Made by a program: the position numbers and the translations under genes. The notes beneath the pieces were generated by a model. It had not been told where the DNA came from. It was given only the letters and a program-made list of their open reading frames with translations, and ran no database searches. A stretch of 58,714 nt of DNA from Sulfuricella sp. (GTDB taxonomy: Bacteria; Pseudomonadota; Gammaproteobacteria; Burkholderiales; Sulfuricellaceae), in contig JAGXQV010000164.1 of NCBI GenBank assembly GCA_018336195.1, positions 1-58,714 on the forward strand. Direction: 5' to 3'. This document shows positions 8,720 to 17,326 of the stretch, one piece after another (the first letter of the stretch is position 1; every line of letters begins with the position of its first letter).

Positions 8720-9601
8720 ATGAGCCAAGCGCTATTCAATTCCAGCCTGCACAGCCTGCCGTTGCTCAACCGCGGTAAGGTGCGCGATATTTACGAGGTC
8801 GATGCCGACCGTCTGCTGATCGTCACCACCGACCGCCTGTCGGCCTTCGACGTGGTGCTGCCCTCGCCGATCCCCGGCAAGGGCGAGGTACTGACGCGGA
8901 TTTCCGATTTCTGGTTCGCCAAGCTCGGCCACATCGTCCCCAACCAACTCACCGGCATCGCCCCGGAATCGCTGGTGGGCGCCGATGAGAAGGAACAAGT
9001 GGCAGGCCGCGCCATCGTGGTGAAAAAACTCAAGCCGTTGCCCATCGAGGCCATCGTGCGCGGTTATTTGGTCGGTTCGGGCTGGAAGGAATACAAGGCC
9101 AGTTCCAGCGTATGCGGCATCCCCCTGCCGGCGGGTCTGCGCGAAGCAGACAGACTGCCCGAGCCGCTGTTCACCCCCTCGACCAAGGCGGAAGTCGGTG
9201 CCCACGACGAAAATATCAGCTTCGATCAAGCCGCTCAACTGATGACCCCGGAACTCGCCGCCCAGGTGCGCGACGTGGCGATTCGTCTCTACAAAGAAGC
9301 TGCCGAATATGCCCTGACCAAGGGCATCATCATTGCCGACACCAAGTTCGAATTCGGCCTGGACGATGCCGGTACCCTGCACCTCATCGACGAGGCGCTG
9401 ACCCCCGATTCCTCACGCTTCTGGCCTGCCGACCAATACGCGCCCGGTTCCAATCCTCCCAGCTTCGACAAGCAGTACGTGCGCGACTGGCTGGAAAGCG
9501 TGGGCTGGAACAAGAAGCCGCCGGCCCCCGAGCTGCCCGCCGAAGTCGCCGCCAAGACCGGCGAGAAGTACCGCGAAGCGCTGAATCGGCTGACCGGCTA
9601 G
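8720..9601 (+). CDS. purC: SAICAR synthase (phosphoribosylaminoimidazole-succinocarboxamide synthase)
   Basis: 293 aa. ATP-dependent condensation of CAIR with aspartate in purine synthesis. Diagnostic segments: [14 protein letters not shown] at the N-terminus, [26 protein letters not shown] in the middle, [12 protein letters not shown] and the [15 protein letters not shown] motif. The length matches the yeast-like PurC form common in betaproteobacteria. A good AGGGAG site precedes the ATG. It is upstream of cbbM in the same direction, but the 136-bp AT-rich gap suggests separate transcription. Confidence 0.95.
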   Translation: MSQALFNSSLHSLPLLNRGKVRDIYEVDADRLLIVTTDRLSAFDVVLPSPIPGKGEVLTRISDFWFAKLGHIVPNQLTGIAPESLVGADEKEQVAGRAIVVKKLKPLPIEAIVRGYLVGSGWKEYKASSSVCGIPLPAGLREADRLPEPLFTPSTKAEVGAHDENISFDQAAQLMTPELAAQVRDVAIRLYKEAAEYALTKGIIIADTKFEFGLDDAGTLHLIDEALTPDSSRFWPADQYAPGSNPPSFDKQYVRDWLESVGWNKKPPAPELPAEVAAKTGEKYREALNRLTG

Positions 9602-9737
9602 ATTATAAATAAAAGCTTATCAAGATAATAAAAATTATTAACTGTTTTTTATGGTTTTCCAGCCTTATAGTGTCACCCATGTGCCACGGTAACGCGGCAA
9701 ACCAAGTAACCTTTTAACCCACACGGAGAGAGAAAAC
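9602..9737. promoter_or_regulatory. AT-rich cbbM leader with a perfect inverted repeat
   Basis: The gap between purC and cbbM is much more AT-rich than its flanks. At 9617-9628 lies a perfect dyad TTATC-AA-GATAA, followed by alternating A/T runs (9629-9650). LysR-type CbbR proteins bind degenerate T/A-rich dyads upstream of RuBisCO genes, so this is a candidate regulator site. No cbbR gene is in the window, so the assignment is inference. GGAGAGAG at 9725-9732 is the cbbM ribosome-binding site. Confidence 0.45.
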
Positions 9738-11114
9738 ATGGATCAATCCAGCCGTTATGCAGATTTGAGCCTCAAGGAAGAAGACCTCATCAAGGGTGGC
9801 CGCCACGTGCTGTGCGCCTACTTGATGAAGCAGAAGGAAGGCTCCTACCTGGAAGCCGCCGCCCACTTTGCCGCGGAATCCTCCACCGGCACCAACGTCG
9901 AAGTGTGCACCACCGACGAATTCACCAAGGGCGTGGACGCGCTGGTGTACGAGATCGACGAAGCCAAGGAACTGATGAAGATCGCTTACCCGGTCGAACT
10001 GTTCGATATCAACATCATCGACGGCCGCGCCATGCTGGCTTCGTTCCTGACGCTGACCATCGGCAACAACCAGGGCATGGGCGACATCGAGTACTCCAAG
10101 ATGCTCGACTTCTACCTGCCGCCTTGCTACCTGCGCCTGTACGACGGCCCAAGCATGAACATCGTCGATATGTGGCGCGTTCTCGGCCGCCCGATCGAAA
10201 ACGGCGGCTACATCGCCGGCACCATCATCAAGCCCAAGCTGGGTCTGCGTCCCGAGCCGTTCGCGCACGCTGCTTATCAATTCTGGCTGGGCGGCGACTT
10301 CATCAAGAACGACGAGCCGCAAGGCAACCAGGTGTTCTGCCCGCTGAAGAAAGTGATGCCTCTGGTTCACGACGCGATGAAGCGCGCCATGGACGAAACC
10401 GGCCAGGCCAAGCTGTTCTCCGCCAACATCACGGCTGACGATCCTGCCGAAATGATCGCCCGCGGCGAATACATCCTGGAAACTTTCGGCTTCGAAGCGC
10501 CCAACGTGGCCTTCCTGGTCGACGGTTACGTCGCCGGCCCGACCGCCGTCACCACCGCACGCCGCAACTTCCCCAACCAGTTCCTGCACTTCCACCGTGC
10601 CGGCCACGGCGCCGTGACCAGCCCACAAGCCAAGCGCGGCTACACCGCTTTTGTGCATATCAAGATGACCCGTCTGCTGGGTGCTTCCGGCATGCACGTC
10701 GGCACCATGGGCTACGGCAAGATGGAAGGCGAAGCCAGCGACAAGCTGATCGCCTACATGATCGAACAAGACAGCGCCGACGGCCCCTTCTACCACCAGG
10801 AATGGCACGGCATGAAGGCCACCTCGCCGATCATCTCCGGCGGCATGAACGCCCTGCGCCTGCCCGGCTTCTTCCAGAACCTCGGCCACGGCAACGTGAT
10901 CAACACCGCCGGCGGCGGTGCCTACGGTCACATCGACAGCCCGGCTGCCGGCGCCAAGTCGCTGCGCCAGGCCTACGAGTGCTGGAAAGCCGGTGCAGAC
11001 CCGATCCAGTGGGCCAAGGAGCACAAGGAATTTGCCCGCGCTTTCGAATCCTTCCCGAAAGACGCCGACAAGATTTTCCCCGGCTGGCGCGAAAAGCTGG
11101 GCGTGCACAAGTAA
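9738..11114 (+). CDS. cbbM: Ribulose-1,5-bisphosphate carboxylase/oxygenase, form II
   Basis: 458 aa, the CO2-fixing enzyme of the Calvin cycle in its form II (large-subunit-only) version. Catalytic elements are intact: [19 protein letters not shown] with the carbamylated lysine K190 and metal ligands D192/E193, the HFHRAGHGA histidine segment, and the loop-6 [11 protein letters not shown]. No small-subunit gene is present, as expected. A strong ribosome-binding site precedes it and a rho-independent terminator follows, so it is probably monocistronic. Form II enzymes suit low-oxygen, high-CO2 niches, which fits a micro-oxic or anaerobic lithoautotroph. Confidence 0.97.
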   Translation: MDQSSRYADLSLKEEDLIKGGRHVLCAYLMKQKEGSYLEAAAHFAAESSTGTNVEVCTTDEFTKGVDALVYEIDEAKELMKIAYPVELFDINIIDGRAMLASFLTLTIGNNQGMGDIEYSKMLDFYLPPCYLRLYDGPSMNIVDMWRVLGRPIENGGYIAGTIIKPKLGLRPEPFAHAAYQFWLGGDFIKNDEPQGNQVFCPLKKVMPLVHDAMKRAMDETGQAKLFSANITADDPAEMIARGEYILETFGFEAPNVAFLVDGYVAGPTAVTTARRNFPNQFLHFHRAGHGAVTSPQAKRGYTAFVHIKMTRLLGASGMHVGTMGYGKMEGEASDKLIAYMIEQDSADGPFYHQEWHGMKATSPIISGGMNALRLPGFFQNLGHGNVINTAGGGAYGHIDSPAAGAKSLRQAYECWKAGADPIQWAKEHKEFARAFESFPKDADKIFPGWREKLGVHK

Positions 11115-11140
11115 TCGCATCCCACACTGCGTGGCAAATC

Positions 11141-11173
11141 AAAACGCCAACGGCAACGTTGGCGTTTTTTTTC
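11141..11173 (+). terminator. Rho-independent terminator of cbbM
   Basis: A 12-bp stem centred on AACGCCAACG/CGTTGGCGTT with a GCAA loop (11153-11156) runs directly into eight T residues (11165-11172), 26 bp after the cbbM stop. Textbook shape for transcription leaving cbbM. Confidence 0.93.
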
Positions 11174-11224
11174 GCGGCGCTTCCCGCGTATTTCCCAATT
11201 GGCGCGCCGAAATGGATGGGATAG

Positions 11225-11629
11225 TTACGCCGACGGAAAAGCGCGCTTGTACTTTCCCGCCAGATCCGCATCCATCGTCGCCAGATGGTTGCGGAACCAG
11301 TCCGGGACGCCATCCGCTAGGTAGGCGCGGACAAACATGAGACGTCCCTTCGCGGCGCGTTCGCGCATCTGCGCCAGTTCCGCCAGCACCCGGCGATGCT
11401 CCGCCTCATGTTCCGCGCGCGACCCCAGCGCACACGCCGCCATCATCCCGCTCTCATGTTCGAAATGGGTGCGGGTGTGCTCAATCAACTCGTCGAGGAT
11501 GGGGAGCAATTCCGCATCCGGCGCGTTTTGGGCGCGAATCAGCAATGCCACGAATTCACGATGGGTGGCGTCCATCTCGGGAAGGTTGAGGGCGTGTTGC
11601 TGGTCGTTCCAGGTGAATGGGGTGGGCAT
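11225..11629 (-). CDS. Bacteriohaemerythrin
   Basis: 134-aa single-domain oxygen-binding di-iron protein. All seven ligands of the haemerythrin fold can be placed: H23 (DATHREF), H55 and E59 (HTRTHFEHE), H74 and H78 (HEAEH), H115 and D120 (HLATMD). Such proteins bind, store or sense O2 in the cytoplasm. Its position beside an oxygen-sensitive form II RuBisCO suggests O2 scavenging or delivery, but it is on the opposite strand, so co-regulation is unproven. Confidence 0.92.
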   Translation of the reverse strand: MPTPFTWNDQQHALNLPEMDATHREFVALLIRAQNAPDAELLPILDELIEHTRTHFEHESGMMAACALGSRAEHEAEHRRVLAELAQMRERAAKGRLMFVRAYLADGVPDWFRNHLATMDADLAGKYKRAFPSA

Positions 11630-11685
11630 GGAATTAAGGGTATTGCCGAAAAGGGCATGTTACCGCGAGGCAAATAGTTGGCCCT

Positions 11686-11985
11686 TCAGGGCAGATAGCG
11701 GCCAATGTCGAGAGCGCCGTGGAATACGCCAAGGATGTCGATCACATCCGAATCCAACCGACGCAGATAGGCAATGCGGTAATGTCCGTAGAGTATCATC
11801 CTGACCTCGCCTTCCGGCACGCTGCGCAAGTTCGTGCCGATATCCGGAAATTTCGACAGCAGACCTGCCTTCCCAATGATACCGTCAATGACCTTGGTTG
11901 CGGCTGCCGGATTATCCTGTGCGATGTAAGCGTGTATATCTTCCAGCCAGGCCAGAGACTCATTCGTCCATCTCAATTGCCCCAT
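11686..11985 (-). CDS. RelE/ParE-family toxin
   Basis: 99 aa with the ParE pattern: WTNESLAWLEDIHAYIAQDNPAAATKVIDGI (helical hairpin), FPDIGTNLRSVPEGEVRMILYGHYRIAYLRR (beta sheet with the invariant Arg/Tyr region) and VIDILGVFHGALD. ParE toxins poison DNA gyrase, RelE toxins cleave mRNA on the ribosome; the sequence looks closer to ParE. Its start overlaps the upstream antitoxin by 13 bp, typical of type II modules. Confidence 0.85.
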   Translation of the reverse strand: MGQLRWTNESLAWLEDIHAYIAQDNPAAATKVIDGIIGKAGLLSKFPDIGTNLRSVPEGEVRMILYGHYRIAYLRRLDSDVIDILGVFHGALDIGRYLP

Positions 11986-12179
11986 GAACGGATTCTCCGC
12001 AAGGCCTCCTCATGGCTCACCACGCAATCAGCGCGGATATCGGCCAACCCGCGCTCCACCATGCGCTCGAAAGCCAACTCGCGCATGATTTCCTCATAGC
12101 TCGCATCCTCGGGCTGGGCGTCAACCACTGTGTGAATCAACGTCTTGGCGGAAGGTTTTTGTGTAGCTTGCGGGTTCAT
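11973..12179 (-). CDS. Antitoxin partner of the ParE-like toxin
   Basis: A 68-aa acidic protein, translated before and overlapping the toxin. The N-terminal half is low-complexity (QPSAKTLIHTVVDAQPEDASYEEIMRELAFERMVERG); the C-terminal half ends SHEEALRRIRSWGN, the usual toxin-wrapping helix. The size and arrangement match small proteobacterial antitoxins for ParE toxins; no clear ribbon-helix-helix can be read by eye. Confidence 0.75.
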   Translation of the reverse strand: MNPQATQKPSAKTLIHTVVDAQPEDASYEEIMRELAFERMVERGLADIRADCVVSHEEALRRIRSWGN

Positions 12180-12366
12180 TGCTTGCTCCTGTTATTGATA
12201 GAGTAGGCTGCCAGTGTATCGCCGCCACCGAAATGACGCCACGCCATTCAAACCAGAAACATAAACATAACATTATCGTTTCAATAACAAAGCATGACTA
12301 TTATTTATACAAATCCTGCGTATCATGTACATCAAATGACCACGGATACTCCCTAAGGAAAACGCT

Positions 12367-13173
12367 ATGACCGCCTCCATCGAACAATACAAAATCCACC
12401 AGGAACCCTTTTACCAGGCGCAGGGCAACGAGGTGCAGCTTTACCAAGCCGCTTACGCCGCCCGCTTACCGGTGATGATCAAGGGGCCGACCGGCTGCGG
12501 CAAATCGCGTTTCGTCGAATACATGGCGTGGAAACTCGGCAGACCCTTGATCACGGTGGCCTGCAACGAGGATATGACCGCTTCCGACCTGGTCGGACGC
12601 TATCTGCTCGATGCCAACGGCACGCGCTGGCTGGACGGCCCGCTGACCGTCGCGGCGCGCATCGGGGCGATCTGCTACCTGGACGAAATCGTCGAGGCAC
12701 GCCAGGACACCACGGTGGTGATTCACCCGCTCACCGACCACCGCCGCACCCTGCCGCTCGACAAGAAGGGCGAACTGCTCGGCGCCCATCCCGATTTCCA
12801 GCTGGTGATTTCCTACAACCCCGGCTACCAGAGCCTGATGAAGGATTTGAAGCAGTCTACCAAGCAACGTTTCACCGCCTTCGATTTCGATTACCCCGAA
12901 GCTGGGCTGGAAGCCGGCATCGTCGCCAGCGAAACCGGGCTGGAGCAAGCCACCACCGCCAAGCTGGTGAAAATCGCCGCAGCCGCGCGCAACCTCAAGG
13001 GCCACGGGCTGGATGAGGGAATCTCCACGCGCCTGCTGGTCTACGCTGCCACCCTCATCAAGGGCGGCGTGGCGCCGGTGGATGCCTGTCGCATGGCGCT
13101 GGTGCGCCCGATCACCGACGACGCGGATATTCGCGTCACCCTGGATCACGCCATCGACGCGGTGTTTGCCTGA
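12367..13173 (+). CDS. cbbQ: RuBisCO activase subunit CbbQ (MoxR-type AAA+ ATPase)
   Basis: 268 aa. CbbQ hexamers hydrolyse ATP and, with CbbO, remove inhibitory sugar phosphates from RuBisCO. Walker A GPTGCGKS (40-47), Walker B AICYLDE (101-107), sensor segment VISYNPGYQSL and the arginine region STKQRFTAFDFDYP are visible. It shares its fold with NirQ/NorQ, but the cbbM neighbourhood and the adjacent CbbO decide the call. An AAGGAAAA site lies upstream of the ATG. The 187-bp gap to the divergent antitoxin is AT-rich and must hold the cbbQO promoter. Confidence 0.93.
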   Translation: MTASIEQYKIHQEPFYQAQGNEVQLYQAAYAARLPVMIKGPTGCGKSRFVEYMAWKLGRPLITVACNEDMTASDLVGRYLLDANGTRWLDGPLTVAARIGAICYLDEIVEARQDTTVVIHPLTDHRRTLPLDKKGELLGAHPDFQLVISYNPGYQSLMKDLKQSTKQRFTAFDFDYPEAGLEAGIVASETGLEQATTAKLVKIAAAARNLKGHGLDEGISTRLLVYAATLIKGGVAPVDACRMALVRPITDDADIRVTLDHAIDAVFA

Positions 13174-13179
13174 TCTCCC

Positions 13180-15501
13180 ATGGCTGAATCAATCGCTGAT
13201 TACCAGCATCCCCAGACCCGCGATTATTGGCGCAAGCTCGACTGCGGCTTCGTCGCGGTCGCCGAAGTGTTCGAGGAATGCCTCTACGAAGCGCTGTCCG
13301 TGCTCACCAAAAAGGGCATGGATGCCTACGTGGAAGCCGCACGCATCCTGGGCAAAATGGGACACGGCGCCGAACCGATCCTGATCTTCCTTGAGGAATG
13401 GCCTTCTAGCGCCGCCGTGCTCGGCGAGGATGCGCTGCCGCCGGTCATGGAACTCGTCCACAAGATGTGGAAGTCGCCCAACGGCAAGGCGGTGGCGCCT
13501 TTCCTGCAAACCCTGGCGGCGGTGGCGCGACGCCTGCACACCCGCGAGCAGATGGAGATTTACCTGGAAATCACCCTCGACCTGATGGCGCGCACCACCG
13601 GCTCGATCCACGGCTTTCACCAGACCATCCCCAGCCCCGCTCTGCCCGAATTCTTCCCGCAGGCGCCGTTCCTGGTCAGCCAACTGTCTTTGGGCGGACT
13701 GAAAAACTGGGTCGAATACGGCATCCGCAACTACGGCCACCACCCGATCCGCCAGGAGGAATATTTCGCCCTCAAGTCGCCGGACAGCCGCGCGGTGTTG
13801 CAGCGCGAACGCCACGGCACCCTGTTCTCGGATGCGGAGCGCAAGCTCGACCTGTACCTGCGCGCCCTGTGGCAGGACAACGACCATTTGGTGCCTTATT
13901 CCACCGCCTTCGACGAACTGCGCAAGCCGATTCCCTATTACGACAAACTGGGGATGCGGGTGCCGGACGTGTTTGACGACTTCATTCTCCCCTCGCCCGT
14001 GGGCGGGAGAGAGAGCAATCGGCTCCCTCTGGGAGAAATAAAAATCTCCGGTTTAGATCGTTACCGCGCCGTGCTTGCCCACATGGTCGGCCATCGCCGC
14101 TGGACGGTCGCGCAGGTCGCCGACAACTGGAGTCCCTTCCAGCGCATGGCGGTGGAATTCTTCGAAGACGCCCGCGTCGAAACCCTACTGATGCGCGAAT
14201 ACCCCGGCCTGCGCCGGATTTTCCTGGGACTCCATCCGCTGCCGGCGGAAGATGCCTGCGACCCGGAAACCCAGTCCTGCCTGCGTCACCGCCTGGCGAT
14301 GCTGTCGCGTGCTTTCCTCGACCCGGATCATCCGTATCGCGACCCGCTGTTGCGCGAATTCGCGCGGCGCTTCCATGAACTGCTCGCAGCGGGTACAGCG
14401 AGCACCCGGGAGATCGCCGAGTTGGCGCTTGCCTACGTGACCCGCAGTCGCCGCCAGAGCGACCAGTACGCCGACATCTATTTCGACGACACCGTCATCG
14501 ATTACCGCGACGACAACCGCCAGATGTGGAAATTCATCGAGGAAGGCGACGAGGAAGAAGCCTTCGACACCGAACGCAAGATCGAGCCGGGCGAGGAACT
14601 GCAAGGGCTGCCGCCGCGCCATTATCCGGAATGGGATTATTCCAGCCAAACCTACCGCCCCGATTGGGCAAGCGTCTACGAAGCCCTGCACCCGAGCGGC
14701 AACGCCGGGGAAATCGACAAGCTGCTGGAGAAAAACGCCGACCTGGCCAAGCGCCTGAAGCGCCTGCTCGACATGCTCAAGCCACAGGACAAGGTACGTA
14801 TCCGCTACCAGGAGGAAGGCAGCGAGCTGGATCTGGATGTCGCCATCCGCTCGCTGATCGACTTCAAGAGCGGCGCCAACCCCGACCCGCGCATCAACAT
14901 GAGCCACCGCACCAACGGGCGCGACATCGCGGTGATGCTGCTGCTCGACCTGTCGGAATCGCTCAGCGAAAAGGTCGACGGCAGCGGCCAGACCATCCTC
15001 GAACTCAGCCAGGAAGCGGTTTCCCTGCTGGCCTGGGCGATCGACAAACTGGGTGACAAATTCGCCATCGCCGGCTTCCACTCCAACACCCGCCACGAAG
15101 TGCGCTACCTGCACATCAAAGGCTACGGCGAAACCTGGAACGACGAGGTGAAAGCGCGTCTGGCGGCCATGGAAGCCGGCTACTCGACACGCATGGGGGC
15201 CGCCATGCGCCACGCCGCCCATTACCTGGAAGCGCGCCAGGCCGACAAGAAACTCATGCTGATCCTTACCGACGGCCAACCCTCCGACGTGGATACTCAC
15301 GACGAACGCCTGTTGATCGAAGACGCCCGCCAGGCGGTAAAGGAACTCGATCAAAAGAACATCTACACCTACTGCATCAATCTCGATCCGAAAGCCGACG
15401 AATACGTGAGCGATATCTTCGGCAGGCAATACACCGTGATCGACAACGTCGAACGGCTGCCGGAGCGGCTGCCGGAAGTGTTTTTGGCGCTCACAAAATA
15501 A
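13180..15501 (+). CDS. cbbO: RuBisCO activase subunit CbbO (von Willebrand factor A protein)
   Basis: 773 aa. CbbO is the adaptor that binds the CbbQ ring and contacts RuBisCO through its VWA domain. The long N-terminal helical domain is followed by a C-terminal VWA domain with an intact MIDAS: DLSES at 590-594, the GAAMRHAAHYL threonine/alanine region and LILTDGQPSD. It starts 6 bp after cbbQ. Residues ~269-285 are an atypical Pro/Gly/Arg stretch encoded by two short hairpins (see repeat 13986-14035); otherwise the frame is clean. Confidence 0.92.
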   Translation: MAESIADYQHPQTRDYWRKLDCGFVAVAEVFEECLYEALSVLTKKGMDAYVEAARILGKMGHGAEPILIFLEEWPSSAAVLGEDALPPVMELVHKMWKSPNGKAVAPFLQTLAAVARRLHTREQMEIYLEITLDLMARTTGSIHGFHQTIPSPALPEFFPQAPFLVSQLSLGGLKNWVEYGIRNYGHHPIRQEEYFALKSPDSRAVLQRERHGTLFSDAERKLDLYLRALWQDNDHLVPYSTAFDELRKPIPYYDKLGMRVPDVFDDFILPSPVGGRESNRLPLGEIKISGLDRYRAVLAHMVGHRRWTVAQVADNWSPFQRMAVEFFEDARVETLLMREYPGLRRIFLGLHPLPAEDACDPETQSCLRHRLAMLSRAFLDPDHPYRDPLLREFARRFHELLAAGTASTREIAELALAYVTRSRRQSDQYADIYFDDTVIDYRDDNRQMWKFIEEGDEEEAFDTERKIEPGEELQGLPPRHYPEWDYSSQTYRPDWASVYEALHPSGNAGEIDKLLEKNADLAKRLKRLLDMLKPQDKVRIRYQEEGSELDLDVAIRSLIDFKSGANPDPRINMSHRTNGRDIAVMLLLDLSESLSEKVDGSGQTILELSQEAVSLLAWAIDKLGDKFAIAGFHSNTRHEVRYLHIKGYGETWNDEVKARLAAMEAGYSTRMGAAMRHAAHYLEARQADKKLMLILTDGQPSDVDTHDERLLIEDARQAVKELDQKNIYTYCINLDPKADEYVSDIFGRQYTVIDNVERLPERLPEVFLALTK
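13986..14035. repeat. Two adjacent palindromes inside the cbbO coding region
   Basis: The first has arms TCTCCC (13986-13991) and GGGAGA (14005-14010) enclosing GCCC-GT-GGGC. The second is CTCCC-TCT-GGGAG (14023-14035). Together they encode the odd segment between VFDDFILP and ISGLDRYRAV. They resemble REP-type intergenic palindromes that have landed in frame. The insertion call rests on remembered CbbO alignments, the palindromes on the bases themselves. Confidence 0.55.
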
Positions 15502-15513
15502 CTCACAAAAACG

Positions 15514-15610
15514 TTAACATTTTTCCCGACATTCTTTCTGGTTTGATTTTGATTATTCATTTAGGCATAATAGGTTAGCAACATTCCGCCATTAACATTT
15601 TTCACAACAT
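15514..15610. promoter_or_regulatory. Pair of 19-bp direct repeats spanning the fic promoter
   Basis: TTAACATTTTTCCCGACAT at 15514-15532 recurs as TTAACATTTTTCACAACAT at 15592-15610 (17 of 19 identical). The second copy overlaps the fic ATG, and the 59 bp between them are AT-rich. This layout suits a repressor site for autoregulation. It could instead be a target duplication left by acquisition of the region. Confidence 0.5.
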
Positions 15611-16790
15611 GAATAGTCTCGATCAGCCCCTGCGGGTAGAAACATTTCGCTCGGGAATATTTGTCTTTCAGATCGGCGTTGACCTTGCGGCTGCGCAACC
15701 CCTTATTGATCGTATCGAGGATGCACACAAGCGTTTTTCCACCATACCAATTCTTCCGGTAATCGCCACACAACTCGAAAAGGAAGCGCTGGTTTCCAGC
15801 GTGTTCGGCACCAATACCATAGAGGGCGGCACCCTTACCGAGGAGGAGACGGCCACCGTCTTGGCAGCGCCGGAAAATGCCCGTGAGGAAAAAGAACTTC
15901 GGGTAGCCAACATTCGGCGCGCTTACGAGATTGCCGACAATTTCGCCGAGAACGCACTTGGCAGCCCCCAACTACAGGGCGAATCTGGATTTGCTACGCC
16001 CGTCTTGGAATTCATGCTAAAGGATCTGCACAAGGCAGTCACCGCCGGGCTAAGCCACCCACACAACATTCCCGGCGAGTACCGTACAAACCACAAGGAT
16101 CAACGTACCCAAGTTGGCGATGCCGAGCACGGTGGCATTTACACCCCACCAAAATGTCGTGAGGATATTGATGCGCTAATGAGGCAGTTCCTCGAATGGC
16201 TGAATTCAGATGCAATGCGAAGCTTGTCGCCGCTTATTCGCGCACCGCTGACACATTATTATTTCGAGCGCATCCATCCATTTTGGGATGGCAATGGACG
16301 GGTTGGGCGGGTATTGGAAGCGCTTGTCATGAAGTGTGCCGGCTACCAATATGCGCCATTCGCACTGTCGAAATACTACCTGGAACACATTGACGACTAC
16401 TTCAATGCCTTCAACCTCGCACGTAAGGAAGAGGCGAAAAAGTCCCCTTATCCAAATCAGGTTTTTGTTGAACTGTTCTTAAGAGGGATGCTAGACGCCT
16501 TTAATCGACTTCATGACAGGGTCAACCGCCTAATCGGGTTAATGCTCTATAACAACCAACTCTACTTCCTGCGGCAGGGAAAACAAATCAACGACCGCCA
16601 ATACACGATTATTGCCAACTTACTTCCCCATGGGCATGAACACAACTTGGTGGAAGTTAAGGCGCAGCCTTGGTTCACTGCACTTTACCTGAAGCTTTCC
16701 CATATGACCCAAACTCGCGACCTGCACGGCCTTGTCGACAAGGGGTTGATCGAACTCGGCAAGAACAGTCTGAAATTGCGGGTTTATTAG
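15609..16790 (+). CDS. Fic-family AMP-transferase with N-terminal inhibitory helix (class II)
   Basis: 393 aa. Fic enzymes transfer AMP (or other nucleotide groups) to hydroxyl side chains of target proteins. The catalytic motif HPFWDGNGRVGR begins at H223 and is complete. Upstream, TNTIEG (68-73) fits the inhibitory [S/T]xxxE[G/N] motif, so the enzyme is probably held inactive by its own N-terminal helix. The C-terminal part looks like the winged-helix region of stand-alone Fic proteins. Base composition is visibly more AT-rich than cbbO before it, suggesting acquisition. No ribosome-binding site is obvious; the repeats overlap the start. Confidence 0.9.
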   Translation: MNSLDQPLRVETFRSGIFVFQIGVDLAAAQPLIDRIEDAHKRFSTIPILPVIATQLEKEALVSSVFGTNTIEGGTLTEEETATVLAAPENAREEKELRVANIRRAYEIADNFAENALGSPQLQGESGFATPVLEFMLKDLHKAVTAGLSHPHNIPGEYRTNHKDQRTQVGDAEHGGIYTPPKCREDIDALMRQFLEWLNSDAMRSLSPLIRAPLTHYYFERIHPFWDGNGRVGRVLEALVMKCAGYQYAPFALSKYYLEHIDDYFNAFNLARKEEAKKSPYPNQVFVELFLRGMLDAFNRLHDRVNRLIGLMLYNNQLYFLRQGKQINDRQYTIIANLLPHGHEHNLVEVKAQPWFTALYLKLSHMTQTRDLHGLVDKGLIELGKNSLKLRVY

Positions 16791-16817
16791 GCGGGGAAAT
16801 AACGGCACGGGGAATGA

Positions 16818-16841
16818 CAGGTGCGGCTTCCGCCGCACCTG
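16818..16841. terminator. Strong stem-loop between convergent fic and the lipoprotein gene
   Basis: A perfect 10-bp stem CAGGTGCGGC / GCCGCACCTG with a TTCC loop lies between the two gene ends. Neither strand has a clear T-run after it, so intrinsic termination is likely but not textbook; it could serve both converging genes. Confidence 0.5.
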
Positions 16842-16857
16842 CAAGCATCGAGAATGC

Positions 16858-17316
16858 TCAGTGCGAAACGCGAGTAGTGCCGCTACCCGTCAGCAGCCGC
16901 ACCCGTTCGCCGGAGCGGAATATTTCGTCGGCTTCCTGGGTTACCGCGATCAGACGGCCGTCGTCGAGCTTCACGGTGATTTCCAGGCCGTTCTTCTTGT
17001 TCATACCGCCTTCGATGGCGCTGCCCGCCACCCCACCCGCCACGGCGCCGAGGACGCTGCCGATGATCGAGCCCTTGCCGCCGCCCACGTTGCTGCCCGC
17101 CACGCCACCGATCACCGCGCCGGCCACCGTGCCTGCGCCGCTCTGCCGCCCCTCGATCTGCACCTGGCGCACGCTTTCCACCACCCCCATCTTGACTTCC
17201 ATGGCGTGGCGGGTCTGTCCGGGTGAGTAAGCGCTCCCTGAGAGGCTACTCGCGCAGCCGCCCAAGGTGAACAGGATAAGCGATACGGTAACGATACGCA
17301 GGCTGTGCTTGTTCAT
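16858..17316 (-). CDS. Outer-membrane lipoprotein with glycine-zipper (2TM) domain
   Basis: 152 aa from the ATG at 17316, chosen because GGAG lies 7 bases upstream and the lipobox FTLGGCAS follows 16-22 residues in. Then come alternating Gly/Ala/Ser stretches (AGAVIGGVAGSNVGGGKGSIIGSVLGAVAGGVAGSAI), the glycine-zipper pattern of SlyB/Pcp-type lipoproteins, and a small beta domain (ITVKLDDGRLIAVTQEADEIFRSGERVRLL). Likely an envelope-integrity protein. It lies 10 bp downstream of the PfkB kinase gene, but their functions need not be linked. Confidence 0.85.
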   Translation of the reverse strand: MNKHSLRIVTVSLILFTLGGCASSLSGSAYSPGQTRHAMEVKMGVVESVRQVQIEGRQSGAGTVAGAVIGGVAGSNVGGGKGSIIGSVLGAVAGGVAGSAIEGGMNKKNGLEITVKLDDGRLIAVTQEADEIFRSGERVRLLTGSGTTRVSH

Positions 17317-17326
17317 GGTGTGACTC

